A DNA stretch of 64,000 bases from Carnegiea gigantea (taxonomy: Eukaryota; Streptophyta; Magnoliopsida; Caryophyllales; Cactaceae), in the NCBI GenBank assembly GCA_029747015.1, contig JAKOGI010000142.1, positions 890,001-954,000 on the forward strand, read 5' to 3'. Positions within the stretch are counted from its first letter, which is position 1; the number at the start of each line of letters is the position of its first letter. The notes under the pieces were generated by a model. The model was not told the origin of the DNA, did no database searches, and saw only the letters and a list, made by a program, of their open reading frames with translations. Of the stretch, positions 23,640 to 35,226 are shown one piece after another. The translations under genes and the position numbers were made by a program.

Positions 23640-24440
23640 AGCGATGATTATTGGCTATTTGGGTAGCTTTTGAGCAAAATTGGCTGTTTGGGAGCATTTT
23701 AACTATTTGACTGAGTCAAATAGCTATTTATGGTGTTACTGTGTTAGGTTAACAGTTGTTTGGAATGACTTTTTAGTCCCAAAAAGTTATTTTTTAAAAA
23801 GCCAAATCAAGTAGCTTTTTTTCTCAAATAGCTGTTTGGATTTTGGTTTTCAAATTACCATAACACCAAAGACTGACTTAAATTACACCAATTGTCATTT
23901 TCAACCAAAAGATGAAATCATTTATGTCAATTAATTTAACATAATAAATATTTTAGATATCATATAAATTTCACCTCCGATTAAAAAATAAAAATATACT
24001 AACAATAAACAAGTTCTGTGTCCAAATAAAAAGCAAACAATGTTATGAGTAGTAGATGTTGTGTAAATCTTACTTCCTATGTTAAAAAGAAGATTAGAGA
24101 AATATAAGTACAATTAACAAAACAGGACTTTAAATAAATGCTAATGTACATACTATTTAAATTTTAATTCATAAATATTGAAAAGAAAAATGTATATGAA
24201 AGAATAAAAATCACGTGTATATAAATAATAAAATAAAGTTAAGTGTAGAAAAAAATCACGTGTATATAAATAATAAAATAAAGTTAAGTGTGATAACGTA
24301 ATTTTATTGAACAACTTTTACATAAATAGCCAATTTCACCGAATACTTTTTTACAAACAGCTAATGCAATCAGCTAATAGAAGCAACTGATACAAATAGA
24401 TAACAACAAATAGCTAATGCAGACAACTAGTTGGTGCATG
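23640..24440. mobile_element. Possible degraded TIR element with AGCTNTTTG repeats
   Basis: The left part is rich in AGCTGTTTGG/GGCTATTTGGG motifs and the right part in ACAAACAGCTAATGCAATCAGC, resembling the right end of 11499-12257 and the element at 36668/42005. Ends and TSD could not be placed. Confidence 0.3.
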
Positions 24441-24639
24441 GTATGATGGATATATTTTCTTACTTAACGGCCCAAATTTGTAGTTATTACATATCTTTAT
24501 TTGGAGAAGTTATTAGACAAATATACAAAGAGTGTAATCGTATATCGCTAATAAATTCTCAAAAGTTTTACAAATTAAACTTAAATCACTAGATTATACC
24601 ATAAAATAAAATAAAATAATCTCTTACTGCACTTAATTT

Positions 24640-25870
24640 GAGATTCAGGAAATAATTCAACGTTAATATTTCAAAGTAAAACCATAATTAATTCAACACT
24701 AAGGTAGAGCAGTGAAAATTAAGTCCTAGAGAGAGAAAAGACAAATGCAAACAGCTTAAACACCACCTTTTCCCATGCATCATTTGTCAAAATTTTTTAA
24801 AGTTTTCAAACCATATATTTTTTCAGCTTTTTATTTATTACTTGATTAATCACCTCATTTTTGTCAACTAGCAAATGTCTTAGCCGAAATCTCACAAATA
24901 TTTAAGGACAAAAAAGGGAACTCTATCATCAAATTTTATTCTATTGTAGACTTTTTCAAATTTTTATAGGCTTCTCTAAATTTTATATTTCTACAAAAAG
25001 TTTGAACTTCGGTAGGTTTTTAAAAATAAATTTTCCAAAATAAAATAGCAAGAATTGCATTTCAAATATATATATATTTTTGGTCTTGGATTCTCTACTT
25101 CACTGAAATCGAGTTACTGTTGGCCCAATAAGGGGTAGAGCTCTCATATCATAAATTTTTTCCATTCATAAACTCGAACTCGCAGCCTTACTTGAGGGGA
25201 ATAAGTACCAAGGTACTTGAATCAATCTGTGTTGGTTGGTTTTATGTTCTACTTTAAACACATATAGCTACGCTATGAGGTTGATTCATGGTAAGTTGTT
25301 TTCTGCTTAATTAAGGGTTCAACTCTATGATAACAGATGTATATTTTCATCTACAAAAGTTTAAGAGACAACGTACATACACATTAATAAAAAGCAATGA
25401 TATTAATTCTCAAAATTTTACGAATAAATTAGAGCCGTAAAACATTATAGTGTATTATCTAAAATAATAAATCTTTAAATTCACCCAGTTTCAGTTCAAG
25501 ATATACCTCATTTAATACTTTTTTTTCAAAGGTGATACAAAATATCGATATAGATTATATTTCGATTCAGATCTCTAGTAACAGTTATCCAAAAATTTAT
25601 CAATTGAATTAATTGATATTAACTTTAAAAAATAATTAATTCAGCGTTTGAGAAATTTGAAGGATAAGTCCTAGAGAAAGAAAAGACAAATGCAAACAGC
25701 TTTATGACCACCTTTTCCCCATGCATCATATGTCAAAATTTTCAAGTTTTCAAACCAACCCATACTTTTCATTATTTATTTATTTATTTTTTACATGATT
25801 AATGACCTCAATATTTGTCAGTTAGCAAATGTCATAGTCGAAATCTCCCAAATATTAAAAGACAAGAGGC
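24640..25870. repeat. Direct duplication, ~250-bp units about 960 bp apart
   Basis: 24705-24925 and 25660-25870 share, in order, AAGTCCTAGAGA-AGAAAAGACAAATGCAAACAGCTT, CCACCTTTTCCC-ATGCATCAT, TTTTCAAACCA, GATTAAT-ACCTCA and GCAAATGTC-TAG-CGAAATCTC. The second SINE family A copy on the minus strand (25085) lies between the units. Confidence 0.65.
25085..25245 (-). mobile_element. SINE family A, minus orientation
   Basis: Reverse complement of the family A order: ATTGATTCAAGTACCTTGGTACTTATTCC, GCGAGTTCGAGTTTATG (B-box region), GAAAAAATTTATGATATGAGAG, TATTGGGCCAACAGTAACTCG. No convincing TSD was found. Confidence 0.6.
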
Positions 25871-26965
25871 CCAAAAAACAAGCCCTACCCACTTTCACAT
25901 TCCCAACAATATGGGCCGAGTATAACCCGCCCAAAAAGGCTCTCAAGGTGGGCCCATCTTACCCAAAGTCTAAGGGCAGTCCCTTTGTAGCATCTCAAAG
26001 TCCTAGAAGCTTCCAAAGGCAACCCAACAAAATACTCAACCCTCTTGTGTAACTTAAAGCATTGACAAGTCACCACTCATAGTGCCAACAAAGAGCTAAA
26101 TGACATTTTCCCTTTTTGGCAAAGGAACTTCTCAAAATTTGAAATGTAATTCCTATAAAATAAGATATGGGTATTTACATTCAAATGCAATAACTCAAAA
26201 ATTCCACCATCAGATGGGATGGGTCTGATGTAGCAGCTTTATTGCCGAATTATAAAATTATGGAGAGATTGGTTCCAATTGACCATAGATTTACAAACCG
26301 TATAGTACCACCTACTACTCTACAGAAACGGAGCAGAGGAAGTTTAGATAAACATTTTGCTTTAGTTCGTACTATTCAAGATGGATAAAATAATTCAAAC
26401 TTGTTTTTTTCAACTATCAAGATTTTGGAAAAATACGGATATTTATAGGTTTTGTCAAATTCTTTTTTTTTTTTTGCTGCTTGTACTTTCGGTTTGACTC
26501 ATGCATTATCTAAACTTCTAGTGGTATTGATAGATTTTGTAAAGTTCATACCAAAAGTATGATTTAAATTTGGTTATTTGCGGGGAAATATTCTAAAGAT
26601 GAGACTAGTTTTTTTAGGATTATTATTAAGCCAATAGTGACAAACGAGTAACAAAGTAATATGTCTCATACATTGGACTTTGTCGATGCCCATATGAGTA
26701 ATGGCTTACCTAAGTTTTGCTTGATTAGGTTAATGACAATGAGGTTCTAACTCTTTGAAAGTGATACTGTGGAATCAAATTCAAACTAATTACCGTTGCT
26801 TTCAAATAAAATGATGAAAAGAAGATACTATATTACATGGACCTTTAGATCTTACAAGTACTCGTATATTATTGAAAAATACTTTTCAAACCTTCATACA
26901 ATATCTCCCCCTTAACCAATTGGTAATTAAAGTATATGTCACAAGGATTCTATTTATAATGAATA
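25871..26965. other. Intergenic; GC-richer stretch at 25880-26060
   Basis: 25880-26060 is less AT-rich and carries TGGGCCGAG and GTGGGCCCATC (TGGGCC site II-like motifs). The 85-codon plus frame through it has no recognisable domain. No gene is called. Confidence 0.35.
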
Positions 26966-27387
26966 AAGGGCGTGTTCGGTAACAGCGTTTTGGGTAGCGT
27001 TTAGCGTTTTGACTAAGTCAATACACTCATCAGGTAATTTTCAGCGTTCGGTAACATAGTGTTTTGACTAGTATTTCAAGTAACATTTAGCATTTTAAGC
27101 AGCGTTTCTGAAAAGTTAACAATATTAACGTTTGCCATTCAAAAGTAGCGTTTCATATTTTTTGACCAAAAATTATCCTTTGGAAATTATCTATATCCTT
27201 TTATGTCAATTTACATTAATCAGCTAACTCAACAGTTAAATTGACCGAACATATTTATTTCAACCGCTCATCTAAACAGCTATCCGCTAACAGCTAAATT
27301 AGAAACGCTATTCGTTGTCTAAAGAGCTATCCGCTATCTGAACCGCTATTCGCTATTTGAACCGTAATTTTGCCGAACAGGGCCAAA
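26965..27387 (-). mobile_element. MITE copy 2, inverted, 12-bp TIR and AAA TSD
   Basis: Body 26968-27384 (417 bp), flanked by AAA. Ends are GGGCGTGTTCGG and, inverted, GGCCCTGTTCGG. Relative to copies 1 and 3 it is reversed: its CGCTATCCGCTA repeats lie at the right end. Confidence 0.78.
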
Positions 27388-27826
27388 ATATATTTCCGAC
27401 ACAGACAATGCATAAAACAACTTGTGTTAAGGTGATGACTATATATTTAGATAGTTTATCCAATATTTATCTTAGTAGATTTGCATATTTCGCTTTTGAA
27501 TACAGTCCTGAACAGATCTCATGAATTACTTATCAAAGAAGGGAATCTAAAATTAGACTAGAAGTGTTTAGAATAAGATGAGAAAAACACTAACACGAGG
27601 CACCAAGAATGAATACTAGTTTTAGCAGAAAAGCTTTTAAGTTTTTCCTGACACATCCTACAATTCAAATTGTGTAAACATTCCTAATTTCATTCTTCTT
27701 ACTTTGTTTATGCATGCATCTAATGCTAATATCATGGATGTGCACTCATAAATATGGAAGGTCTATAGCGAAATGGGTACGAAATAATGCGATTCTAAGA
27801 AAAGAAGTTATTGACAATTAACACAG

Positions 27827-28080
27827 GGCATGTTGTTTTCGACTTACAAGAAGTACTTATTGGTGTTTATTGCTAAAACATGCTGAATCAAACTGAAATA
27901 TGCTGAAACATACTGAGTTATACTGAAACATACTGAACTGTGCTAAATCATGCTGAAACATATTGAATGGTTGAAGAAAACATAGCTAGGTATTTTCAAT
28001 AAATACTTAACAGTGTTGAACTGTGTTGAATTATATTGAATGATGCTAAAAGTTGCTGAATTATGCTGGAAGTTGCTAAA
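27827..28080. repeat. 10-bp-periodic repeat array beside a putative transposon end
   Basis: 27871-27970 is ten successive decamers in perfect register (TGCTAAAACA, TGCTGAATCA, AACTGAAATA, TGCTGAAACA, TACTGAGTTA and so on). 28011-28080 adds seven more with the core shifted by three bases (CTGTGTTGAA, AGTTGCTGAA, TTATGCTGGA). The block starts near GGGCATGTTGTTTTCGACTT (27827), which resembles the sequence at 1773. It lies ~620 bp downstream of the RMD5 coding end. Confidence 0.75.
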
Positions 28081-28700
28081 TGCTGATGATAAGCCACAAT
28101 ATGAATTCTCTTGAAATAAGTGCATGCAAAGGTTAAATACATACAAATCTTTGATGACAGAGATTGGAAGCCCTGCAAAAAAAAGAGTGAACAATTGAAC
28201 GGGAATAACAATCTAGGAGAAATGGAAGCCGTGCAAAAAAAATGTGAACAAAACACCATTTTTAGTTCATACTTTCAGCACCATTCAACATCACAGGTTA
28301 AAAAAAGGCTGATACTATGCTGGCTTTATATGTCAGTTTGCAGAAAGAAATTCAATCAATTTCAATGATGCTTCTTCAGTTAATGAAAAGCCTAGAGAGC
28401 AGTTATGAAAATCAATACATCCTATCACAACAAAATACATAAACATGATATTTACAACATTACTTGCCCATTACCACAGAAGATTCGGAACCATGGCTAT
28501 TCACCTCCCCTAGAAGACCTGCACGAAGGAGGGGGGAAAAGGAAAGACAAAAAGAATGAAAGAAAATAAAATAAAAGACAAGACACAAACAGAAGTTTTT
28601 TTTTTTTTTGGGGGGGGGGGGGGTTCATCTAAATTGCAGAATGGGAAGAGAATAAAAGTTGCAGTGAAGTTTTTTCCTTTTTCCTTTTTCTTCATCATCT
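28081..28700. other. 3' flank / 3'UTR of the RMD5-type gene
   Basis: Holds the 3' region of the minus-strand RMD5 gene, including a T11-G13 tract at 28598-28622. No separate gene. Confidence 0.5.
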
Positions 28701-29849
28701 TCAGAAAAACAACTGTCTACACCGAGAAGCTTCAATCTCAGAAGGGCAGTAAGGGCACTTGAAAGGTTTTGTACTGCTCTTTGACAGCTTCATGATAGAC
28801 TGCTTGCAAAGAACGTGGCCGCACGACATCAGCATTGGTGGGTTCTCCTCGGTTGCCTGATCTCGGCTTACTGGGCACACAAAGATTGTGTGGAATTGGA
28901 ACTCCTTGTCCAAGTCGATTGGAACTGGAAGCTGCTTCATGGACTGCCACTCTTGCTTCTTCCCCATCATCACATTCATCAGCTTGAGAAGGGTTGGGAG
29001 CCCCTGAGCTCCAGCTGCCACGGTCACACTCAATGGGCTCTCGCAAGATTGCCCCAGATGACTGCAAAACTGCTTGGTGAATTCCTCAGCCAACTTTTCC
29101 CCGTTGATCGGGGACAGTAAATCCGAGTAAGGTGAAGATTTGAGTTTTCCAGCCCATAATAGACATGCCATCAGCTTCTGGATTTCAGCCATGTGTGAAG
29201 AAGCGAAAGGAGATAGGTAGGTTCTCGCATATCTTAGGGCATCATCTCTGCCCCATTCCTGCAGAATCTCCATGTACTGTAACCTGTGAAGTTTAAGCTC
29301 GAGGTCCGACCCATTTTTCCTCAGTTTCTCGGAGTTTGCAGCAGCCCAGTGTAGAGCAGGCTCCAGGTTGTGGGTCGTCATGGCTTGGACTATAAGGTAC
29401 ATTTCCATGAATTGAGATTTCACGGCAGCAGCTTCTGCCACTCCAGCTTCATTGGCAAAACAGTCTCCCACATGAAATAGGCCTTCCCTGTACAGATGGC
29501 TGGCTATGATCTTGTTGATTGTATGGATATCAAAATCGACGTTTCTGTAAGCTTTTGATATGTCTGGGTCAAACGATTTTTCGAGCTGCTTTGGATACTT
29601 GCTCAATGCCACATTCAGCTCTTTTTGATTGGGTTCTAGCTGGCTTAGTGGAGCAATCTCTTTTAACTTGGCCTTGAGATCGGCAAGTATAGTCTTGTAA
29701 TCTGGGTGTGCGGCATCAGTTTGTAATTTCAGTAAAGCCTGCTCGATTTCATGGCCTATCTGCTCTATTGCTTCATGGAACTTGGAAGAACACAGCCTTT
29801 GCTTCTTAGTAACATGATCAAATACGTCCTTCACAGTCTTCAGCTCCAT
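28701..29849 (-). CDS. RMD5: RMD5/GID2-type subunit of the CTLH/GID E3 ubiquitin ligase
   Basis: Uninterrupted 382-aa ORF beginning MELKTVKDVFDHVTKKQ. Domains in order: N-terminal coiled-coil region (~20-90), LisH (~108-135, INKIIASHLYREGLFHVGD), CTLH (~147-205), CRA (~205-300) and a C-terminal Gid-type RING (~323-370, with FVCPVSRD, PPMLMSCGHVLCK and FKCPYCPSE). The RING has the non-canonical Cys/His pattern of RMD5/MAEA proteins rather than a classical C3HC4. In yeast RMD5 pairs with GID9/MAEA as the catalytic RING dimer of the GID complex that degrades gluconeogenic enzymes; plant homologues sit in an equivalent cytosolic/nuclear complex. Length is normal (~385-390 aa in plants). The coding part is one exon, preceded by a spliced 5'UTR. 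Confidence 0.95.
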   Translation of the reverse strand: MELKTVKDVFDHVTKKQRLCSSKFHEAIEQIGHEIEQALLKLQTDAAHPDYKTILADLKAKLKEIAPLSQLEPNQKELNVALSKYPKQLEKSFDPDISKAYRNVDFDIHTINKIIASHLYREGLFHVGDCFANEAGVAEAAAVKSQFMEMYLIVQAMTTHNLEPALHWAAANSEKLRKNGSDLELKLHRLQYMEILQEWGRDDALRYARTYLSPFASSHMAEIQKLMACLLWAGKLKSSPYSDLLSPINGEKLAEEFTKQFCSHLGQSCESPLSVTVAAGAQGLPTLLKLMNVMMGKKQEWQSMKQLPVPIDLDKEFQFHTIFVCPVSRDQATEENPPMLMSCGHVLCKQSIMKLSKSSTKPFKCPYCPSEIEASRCRQLFF

Positions 29850-29879
29850 TCACTGATTATGCAGTGAAGTCTCTGTACC

Positions 29880-32800
29880 CTGCAAACTGCAAAGAAACCA
29901 GAAAGAGTTTCTATTAAGGGGTCAGAGATACAAGAAAGCCACTAGTCTCGCTACTCACAGAGGAAAAGGCCAACATTAGCATCACACAGGAGCACCGGAA
30001 CAATGCCCCCCCCCCCCCCCAAAAAAAGAAAAACAAAAGAAGGGAAACAACCAATATAAAACACTATTCTGTGCATCCTGCATAAACAACCCCCGCGCTG
30101 GGCTACCGTGTAGGGTGCACAAGATTGCATATATCTTGGCCTCCATAGACCTCGCCTGAGGTTGGGTCAGCGAATAAGAGAACGGAGGGGGATTATTGGC
30201 TTACACTAAATTAAGCATGTCCATTCACTAGCCTAGCAAGCCACAATGCAAACGCGGAACAAAGATAATGAGTAACACATAAGTGGAGCCGCACACTGCA
30301 AAACTAAAAAAGGTTAGGCTTCATAATAGCAGGCCATTAACCACCCAAAAAAACCCCACCAACAGGGTGGGGAGGATTAATTTACTGTTGTCCGTGCAGT
30401 TGCGGTGGCGGTACCTACGAAAGATCATCACTGTGCTAACTTTGACAAGCTAAGACACGCAAGGATTCCAGTTAGTGTAGAGCACCATATACAAGAAATA
30501 AAAAATCAAAAGTAGTAAAAAAACCACCCAACAATTACAATTATCAGTGTCATAGTCTCATCTTAACACTGGATGCATAAAGCATAATCCCCTTAACACT
30601 GGAATGACAATGACCTCAAACTGCCCTTACTGCCATATGCATTTATGAAATGAGAAAAAGATATGCGGATAGATTGTTTATACAAGCAAGAGAACATTCA
30701 TCCGGAGACACTCATAATAGTTTATAGATTGTATCATTCTAATTTCTACACAGCTCTAGACAATCCACAACACTGAATGAATAAACATAAGCTTTTACAA
30801 AAAAAATCCAGATTCTTCTAAGTGTATGACAAACGTATCGTTTCCTTCAACTAGTTACTACACCCAATCTTAAAGAATTAACGTGGTCCACTTCTCCAGA
30901 AATTATCCTTCTAGAAAGTTCCAGCTGCATTTTCCAAAATATGGATTGCAATTTGCACATGATCATTACCTGGGAAACAGTTGGAAGCTAGGTCATAAAC
31001 CGGATAGAAATTCACATCTTAAATCAGGCATTGCAGCATAAGCATAAGTGAAAGCAGAAGCTTCTCTTTCAGCCAAGAAACAGCTCTAGGGGTTGATCAG
31101 GTAATATCACCAGGCAAGGACTTCTGATACTCCTCATAAAAGGTCTCATCACCAGCAGTAACAAACATGTATTGGTAAGGGTATGGTTTTTTAGCAGTTT
31201 CAGTCCAACACTAACACACAATGAGTGAAAATAAGTAACTAGGTGGATTCTTGACCACATCAATACACTATACACCAGCAAGGAACAAAAATGAACAACT
31301 AAGACAATATCCAGTCTAGTAAGCAGACCAACACATTCTTAATACCAAGCTTTACAACATAAGTATTGAGAGTCAAATTGGAATCAGTAATTCCTTTGAC
31401 AAAAGATCTACAGGACCATGCTCAAAATGCAAGTCGCATTTAATGTACAATCGGCTCATTTGTCGAAAACAACTATGAACCGTTAACTGGAGGCATTTCT
31501 CAGTGAGATATCCCTAGACTTGTTCACAAATACCAAGAGGGCTAATGCTGGACCAGTATATAAAGTGAATCATTCGACAGTGGACCACATTATTGACATG
31601 TTCTCTTTGCATTCCTAGGCTCCTGCCCCTACCCATAAACCAGGAAACCAGGAATCAGACCCCTAGTTCAATTACCACTGTATACTCTCCTCATAAACAT
31701 CGTAATTTTCTGAACAAGATCTATGTCTCTTAACAGTTGATAGGAACTCAAAGAACCCGGATGGCACACATCACGACTTTCTCTTTAATCCATTCAAGGT
31801 CACACCCCAAACCCCAACCATAAAGTATCCATGAAAAATAGGATTGTGAATCCCAGTATGATTTCTGGTAGCAACTATCCTTATCAATCATCACCAGTCC
31901 CTAGATAAGATCTATAACTTCCAGAAGAATAAATACATAACTTCACTTACAAAAAAATCTAGATATTGAACATTTGACATGTTAGGAAACATTAACCAGA
32001 CACTAAAGTAATGCTGATAACCTAAAACAAATCATCCAATATTTTCAATCATCCCCACTGCAGACAAAGAATGGCTTTCTTGACAAAATCCTTGCTCATA
32101 GCAAATAGGAATTGCTTTTTTAAAGTTCTCGGACAGTCTTGGAGGAATTGGTTGTCAGACAGTCGAAGAGAACAACAAGGAAACGGAGAGACAAGCAAAC
32201 ATTATAAGACCTAGGAATGCTAAAGATTACCTAGCAGTGGTCGATATATTGTAACATACATAAAACAGCAGGACATCCAGCTCAAGCATACCAAACAGCA
32301 AGTATAAGACTTGATGAGCATCAATAAATTGCATTGCCTCAGTTAATTGAGGCGACAAAGTCTGAGCATCACATCTCAGTAAGGACTGTGGACACACTCG
32401 TTGAAAACGAAGAATATATTCAATGCAGTATTGTTATTGAAATTCTTTATTTCCTGAACACAATGAGATGAATTTAGACAACAAAGCATGACGATTTTCC
32501 TTCCTCGCACCCAAAAACTTTTAGAAGGAACACTCTTCTCCTGAATGTTAGCTGAGTGTGCAATCAGCAATGAACCAATGAAACAGGCAAACGATAAAAC
32601 CTTCTCCCCTGACTAATTATTTTCTAACATGATCACTTGAAGGGCTTATAAATTGCTTCTCCTAAGCGGAAGGACTCCTTGTCTGTCAAACACAAGGCAA
32701 TAGAGCTCCACAAATAACACAAGTATTACCCAATACTGTACCCAATATTTAAAGCAGATGCATGCCCAATAAATGAGTGGTCAATAGCTCATGCCTTGCT

Positions 32801-33440
32801 TTCATCACCTCACCAGCTTCAAGCTGAACACATGAACAGAAATGGGTTGTTGCTATAAGGCCCACACAAGCTCTATCCAGAACTCAATGGGTGAAAATAA
32901 CACAAAATTTGTAGCTTAATCAACAAGACCAGCTCTTTCCTACACTAAGAATATCCAAGATTACAACCCCACAAAAGTCCACCAATAATCTAACAAATTG
33001 AACCATAAACAATCCTCAGAATTGAATTCTAGCTATTAAGCTTCAAAATTAGCCACCCAACTAGCATCCAAGAAGGTGGGTAGTGGATCAAAGCAGCATA
33101 ACCCAAATCAGAAATCAAAACACTGAAAAAAGGGAATAAAAATGAAGCGCAAAAAAAAGGGCAATTTTGGTGATAAAGAGCTTGATTGAAAAAGCTCACC
33201 TGGACGAAAATAGGGAAAGAGTGAGATGGGAGGTGGTTCGAACAAGTGCAGGCCGAGATCGATGGATTTGATTTGGTGGGTCGAGTCAAATCTGGGAGAG
33301 GGTTTTGTTTATCTGGAGGATGGATGGATCGATTATTGTCAGATGAACAAAGAGAAGGGATTTCTTACAAAGTTACAGCACAGGAAGACGGAAATAACTC
33401 TATGTTTTTCTTTTTTCTTTTTTCTTTTTTTCTTGTATAT
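29880..33440 (-). promoter_or_regulatory. 5'UTR exon and ~3.3-kb 5'UTR intron of the RMD5-type gene
   Basis: On the minus strand a donor TCCAG|GTGAGC ends a leader exon at 33200. An acceptor TTTCTTTGCAG (exon resuming at 29886 or, with the adjacent CAG, 29879) lies about 30 bp before the ATG at 29849. A TATACAAG motif at ~33436-33443 could be the TATA box. A second donor-like CCCAG|GTAATG at ~30968 hints at an optional internal leader exon. Long first introns in the leader often boost expression in plants. I saw no gene or transposon inside; a C14-A7 tract lies at ~30006. Confidence 0.6.
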
Positions 33441-35005
33441 TAGATGAGCTATAAATTATGATGCAAGATATGAAGCATGGACCCTAATGATAATTGCTAA
33501 TATTTCCATCCAACTCTAACTGCTAAATTATAATTTCAGTGGCTTTTCAATTTTCAAACGGATGAAAGCTAAACCCAAATTTTTCTCATCCACTATTGAT
33601 ATTTGTATTTTTTTTGTATTTTACAGGATTTTATTAGGTAATTTATGTAAATAATTTTTCTGAGAGTATACTTTATATGTTATCTAATAAGCTCAGTTAG
33701 AGGATGCTAGATCTTTTGTGACGTACTTAAATATGAGTCTCTCTAATTCTTGATGGTTGTATAATACTTGTATTATCCATCTGCCAAAAAAAGAAACGAC
33801 TTTAAACCAAAAAATATTTCAATATCGAGAACTTTTTCGGTCAATTGTTTACCAGATTCTATGAGTAGAAATTAGTCTTTCGATTATTCTACAAACTCTC
33901 TAAGCACTTTACATATAACAAAACTAGAATCTACGAGGGTTTCCTCTTTGGATCAGTGCTATTTTTTAGTATCATACCAGCATCACCGACCTTTATATTA
34001 TAGTCAAAATTGTTAGTTCAATCGGTCATAATTGGTGAAGCTTTGCATGGAATACATTTCAAAGCAAAACCCCCAATGCTTGTACAAGCTTAGCACGAAA
34101 AATAAAGGGAAAATAAATTAAATGGGAAGGCTAAAGCCTCATCCATGTTTCCTCTCTCACAATATCTTTTGCCTCCTCTGGTTTCCTAATCTTCATTACT
34201 CTTGGAACAGGAAAAACCCTAGAAAATTGAGTTGCAATTTGCAAGCTGAATGACTAGTTGGGGCTTGCAATCCAAGTGGAGATCTTTAATGAATGTTTAT
34301 GACTTGTAGTACTTAATTCAATTCTAGCCTCAATTTCAGATTTAGCTACGACAATGGAGGATGGTTTTGGATTCTAGGGTTTCAACTGAAACCCTAGAAC
34401 AGGGACCATGGTGAAGAAAGGGGGAATTGAGGGAGGGAGGAGGGAAAGTCGTTTTCCTTTCATTACACTTTTCTTTGTTTTCTTGGCAGTTAAAATGTAA
34501 ATAAAAACCTCAAAATACTAGCTACAACTAGTTAATAATTCGACAAGTAGCGAACTTAAACTATCGTAATCAAGTTGGGCGACATGCACAGATAGAAACT
34601 TATTCTGGTGGCAATTTGAGAAAAAATGAAAGTCGAGTGACAATTTACCTAAGCACTCAACTTCATGCACACTGATCGCTTTTTTTTTAAATTACTTAAA
34701 ATGTTATTCTTCGTACAGTTTAGAAAAGAATTATAGCGATCCATTGTACTTCCTTGCTGAAAGGAGACGTTGATTCTAGTGAATTTCTTTGAGTGAGATA
34801 TTGTACCAACATAAAAGACCGTACTCAATTGCCAAATTACGTTAAAAGCTGTATTGAAATAGAGAAGTAATTAGTTGCTTGGAAAATTAAGTACAAACTA
34901 GGGGTGTACAAAACTTGTTAACCGGAGTTTCGATTAACCGGTTTTTCAATTCAAGAAAATTTCGAATAGTAACTAAACTGAAAATTTCAATTCGTCGAAA
35001 ATCGG
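33441..35005. other. Intergenic upstream of RMD5; telo-box palindrome
   Basis: Holds the RMD5 promoter side and, at 34200-34450, a leader-like stretch with telo-box motifs (AAACCCTA) but no convincing ORF. Confidence 0.45.
34372..34399. promoter_or_regulatory. Inverted pair of telo-boxes
   Basis: TTCTAGGGTTTCA is perfectly inverted around a 2-bp centre, giving back-to-back AAACCCTA telo-boxes. A third lies at ~34212 (AAAAACCCTAG). Telo-boxes occur just upstream or in leaders of plant ribosomal and growth genes. No downstream ORF longer than ~30 codons follows. Confidence 0.5.
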
Positions 35006-35226
35006 AGAGCTGTAAAAGTCTGACCTGACATGATAATCTGACCTGAATTTACTGAAAGAAACACGAATCAAACCGATTTCGACCCGAAGTCGACACGATT
35101 TGACCGTTTGGTATGAAAACTTGTTATTTTTCAGTTTTAAGCAAATGTAAGCTATTTTCAAGGCCGATACGAAATTGACTCGTTTATTAAATGGGCCGAC
35201 CCGAACCAACCCGTTTTACAGCTCTA
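35006..35226. mobile_element. ~220-bp MITE-like repeat, AGAGCTGTAAAA ends
   Basis: Left end GAGAGCTGTAAAAGTC; right end, inverted, CTAGAGCTGTAAAACGGG. The interior matches 36451-36660 (inverted) and 62085-62329: GACCGTTTGGTATGAAAACTTG, TTGACTCGTTTATTAAATGGG. No ORF. Confidence 0.6.

Noticed and set aside
5184..26010. TGGGCC clusters (5184-5221 and 25915-25955) as promoters
   Set aside because: The motifs are real but neither is followed by a credible transcription unit, so they are only noted.
25795..26052. 85-aa ORF in a GC-richer patch
   Set aside because: No domain, start context or splice evidence; the patch overlaps a direct repeat and TGGGCC motifs.
33029..33289. 86-aa minus-strand ORF at the RMD5 leader
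   Set aside because: It crosses the 5'UTR exon and its GT donor at 33199; it is better explained as leader sequence.
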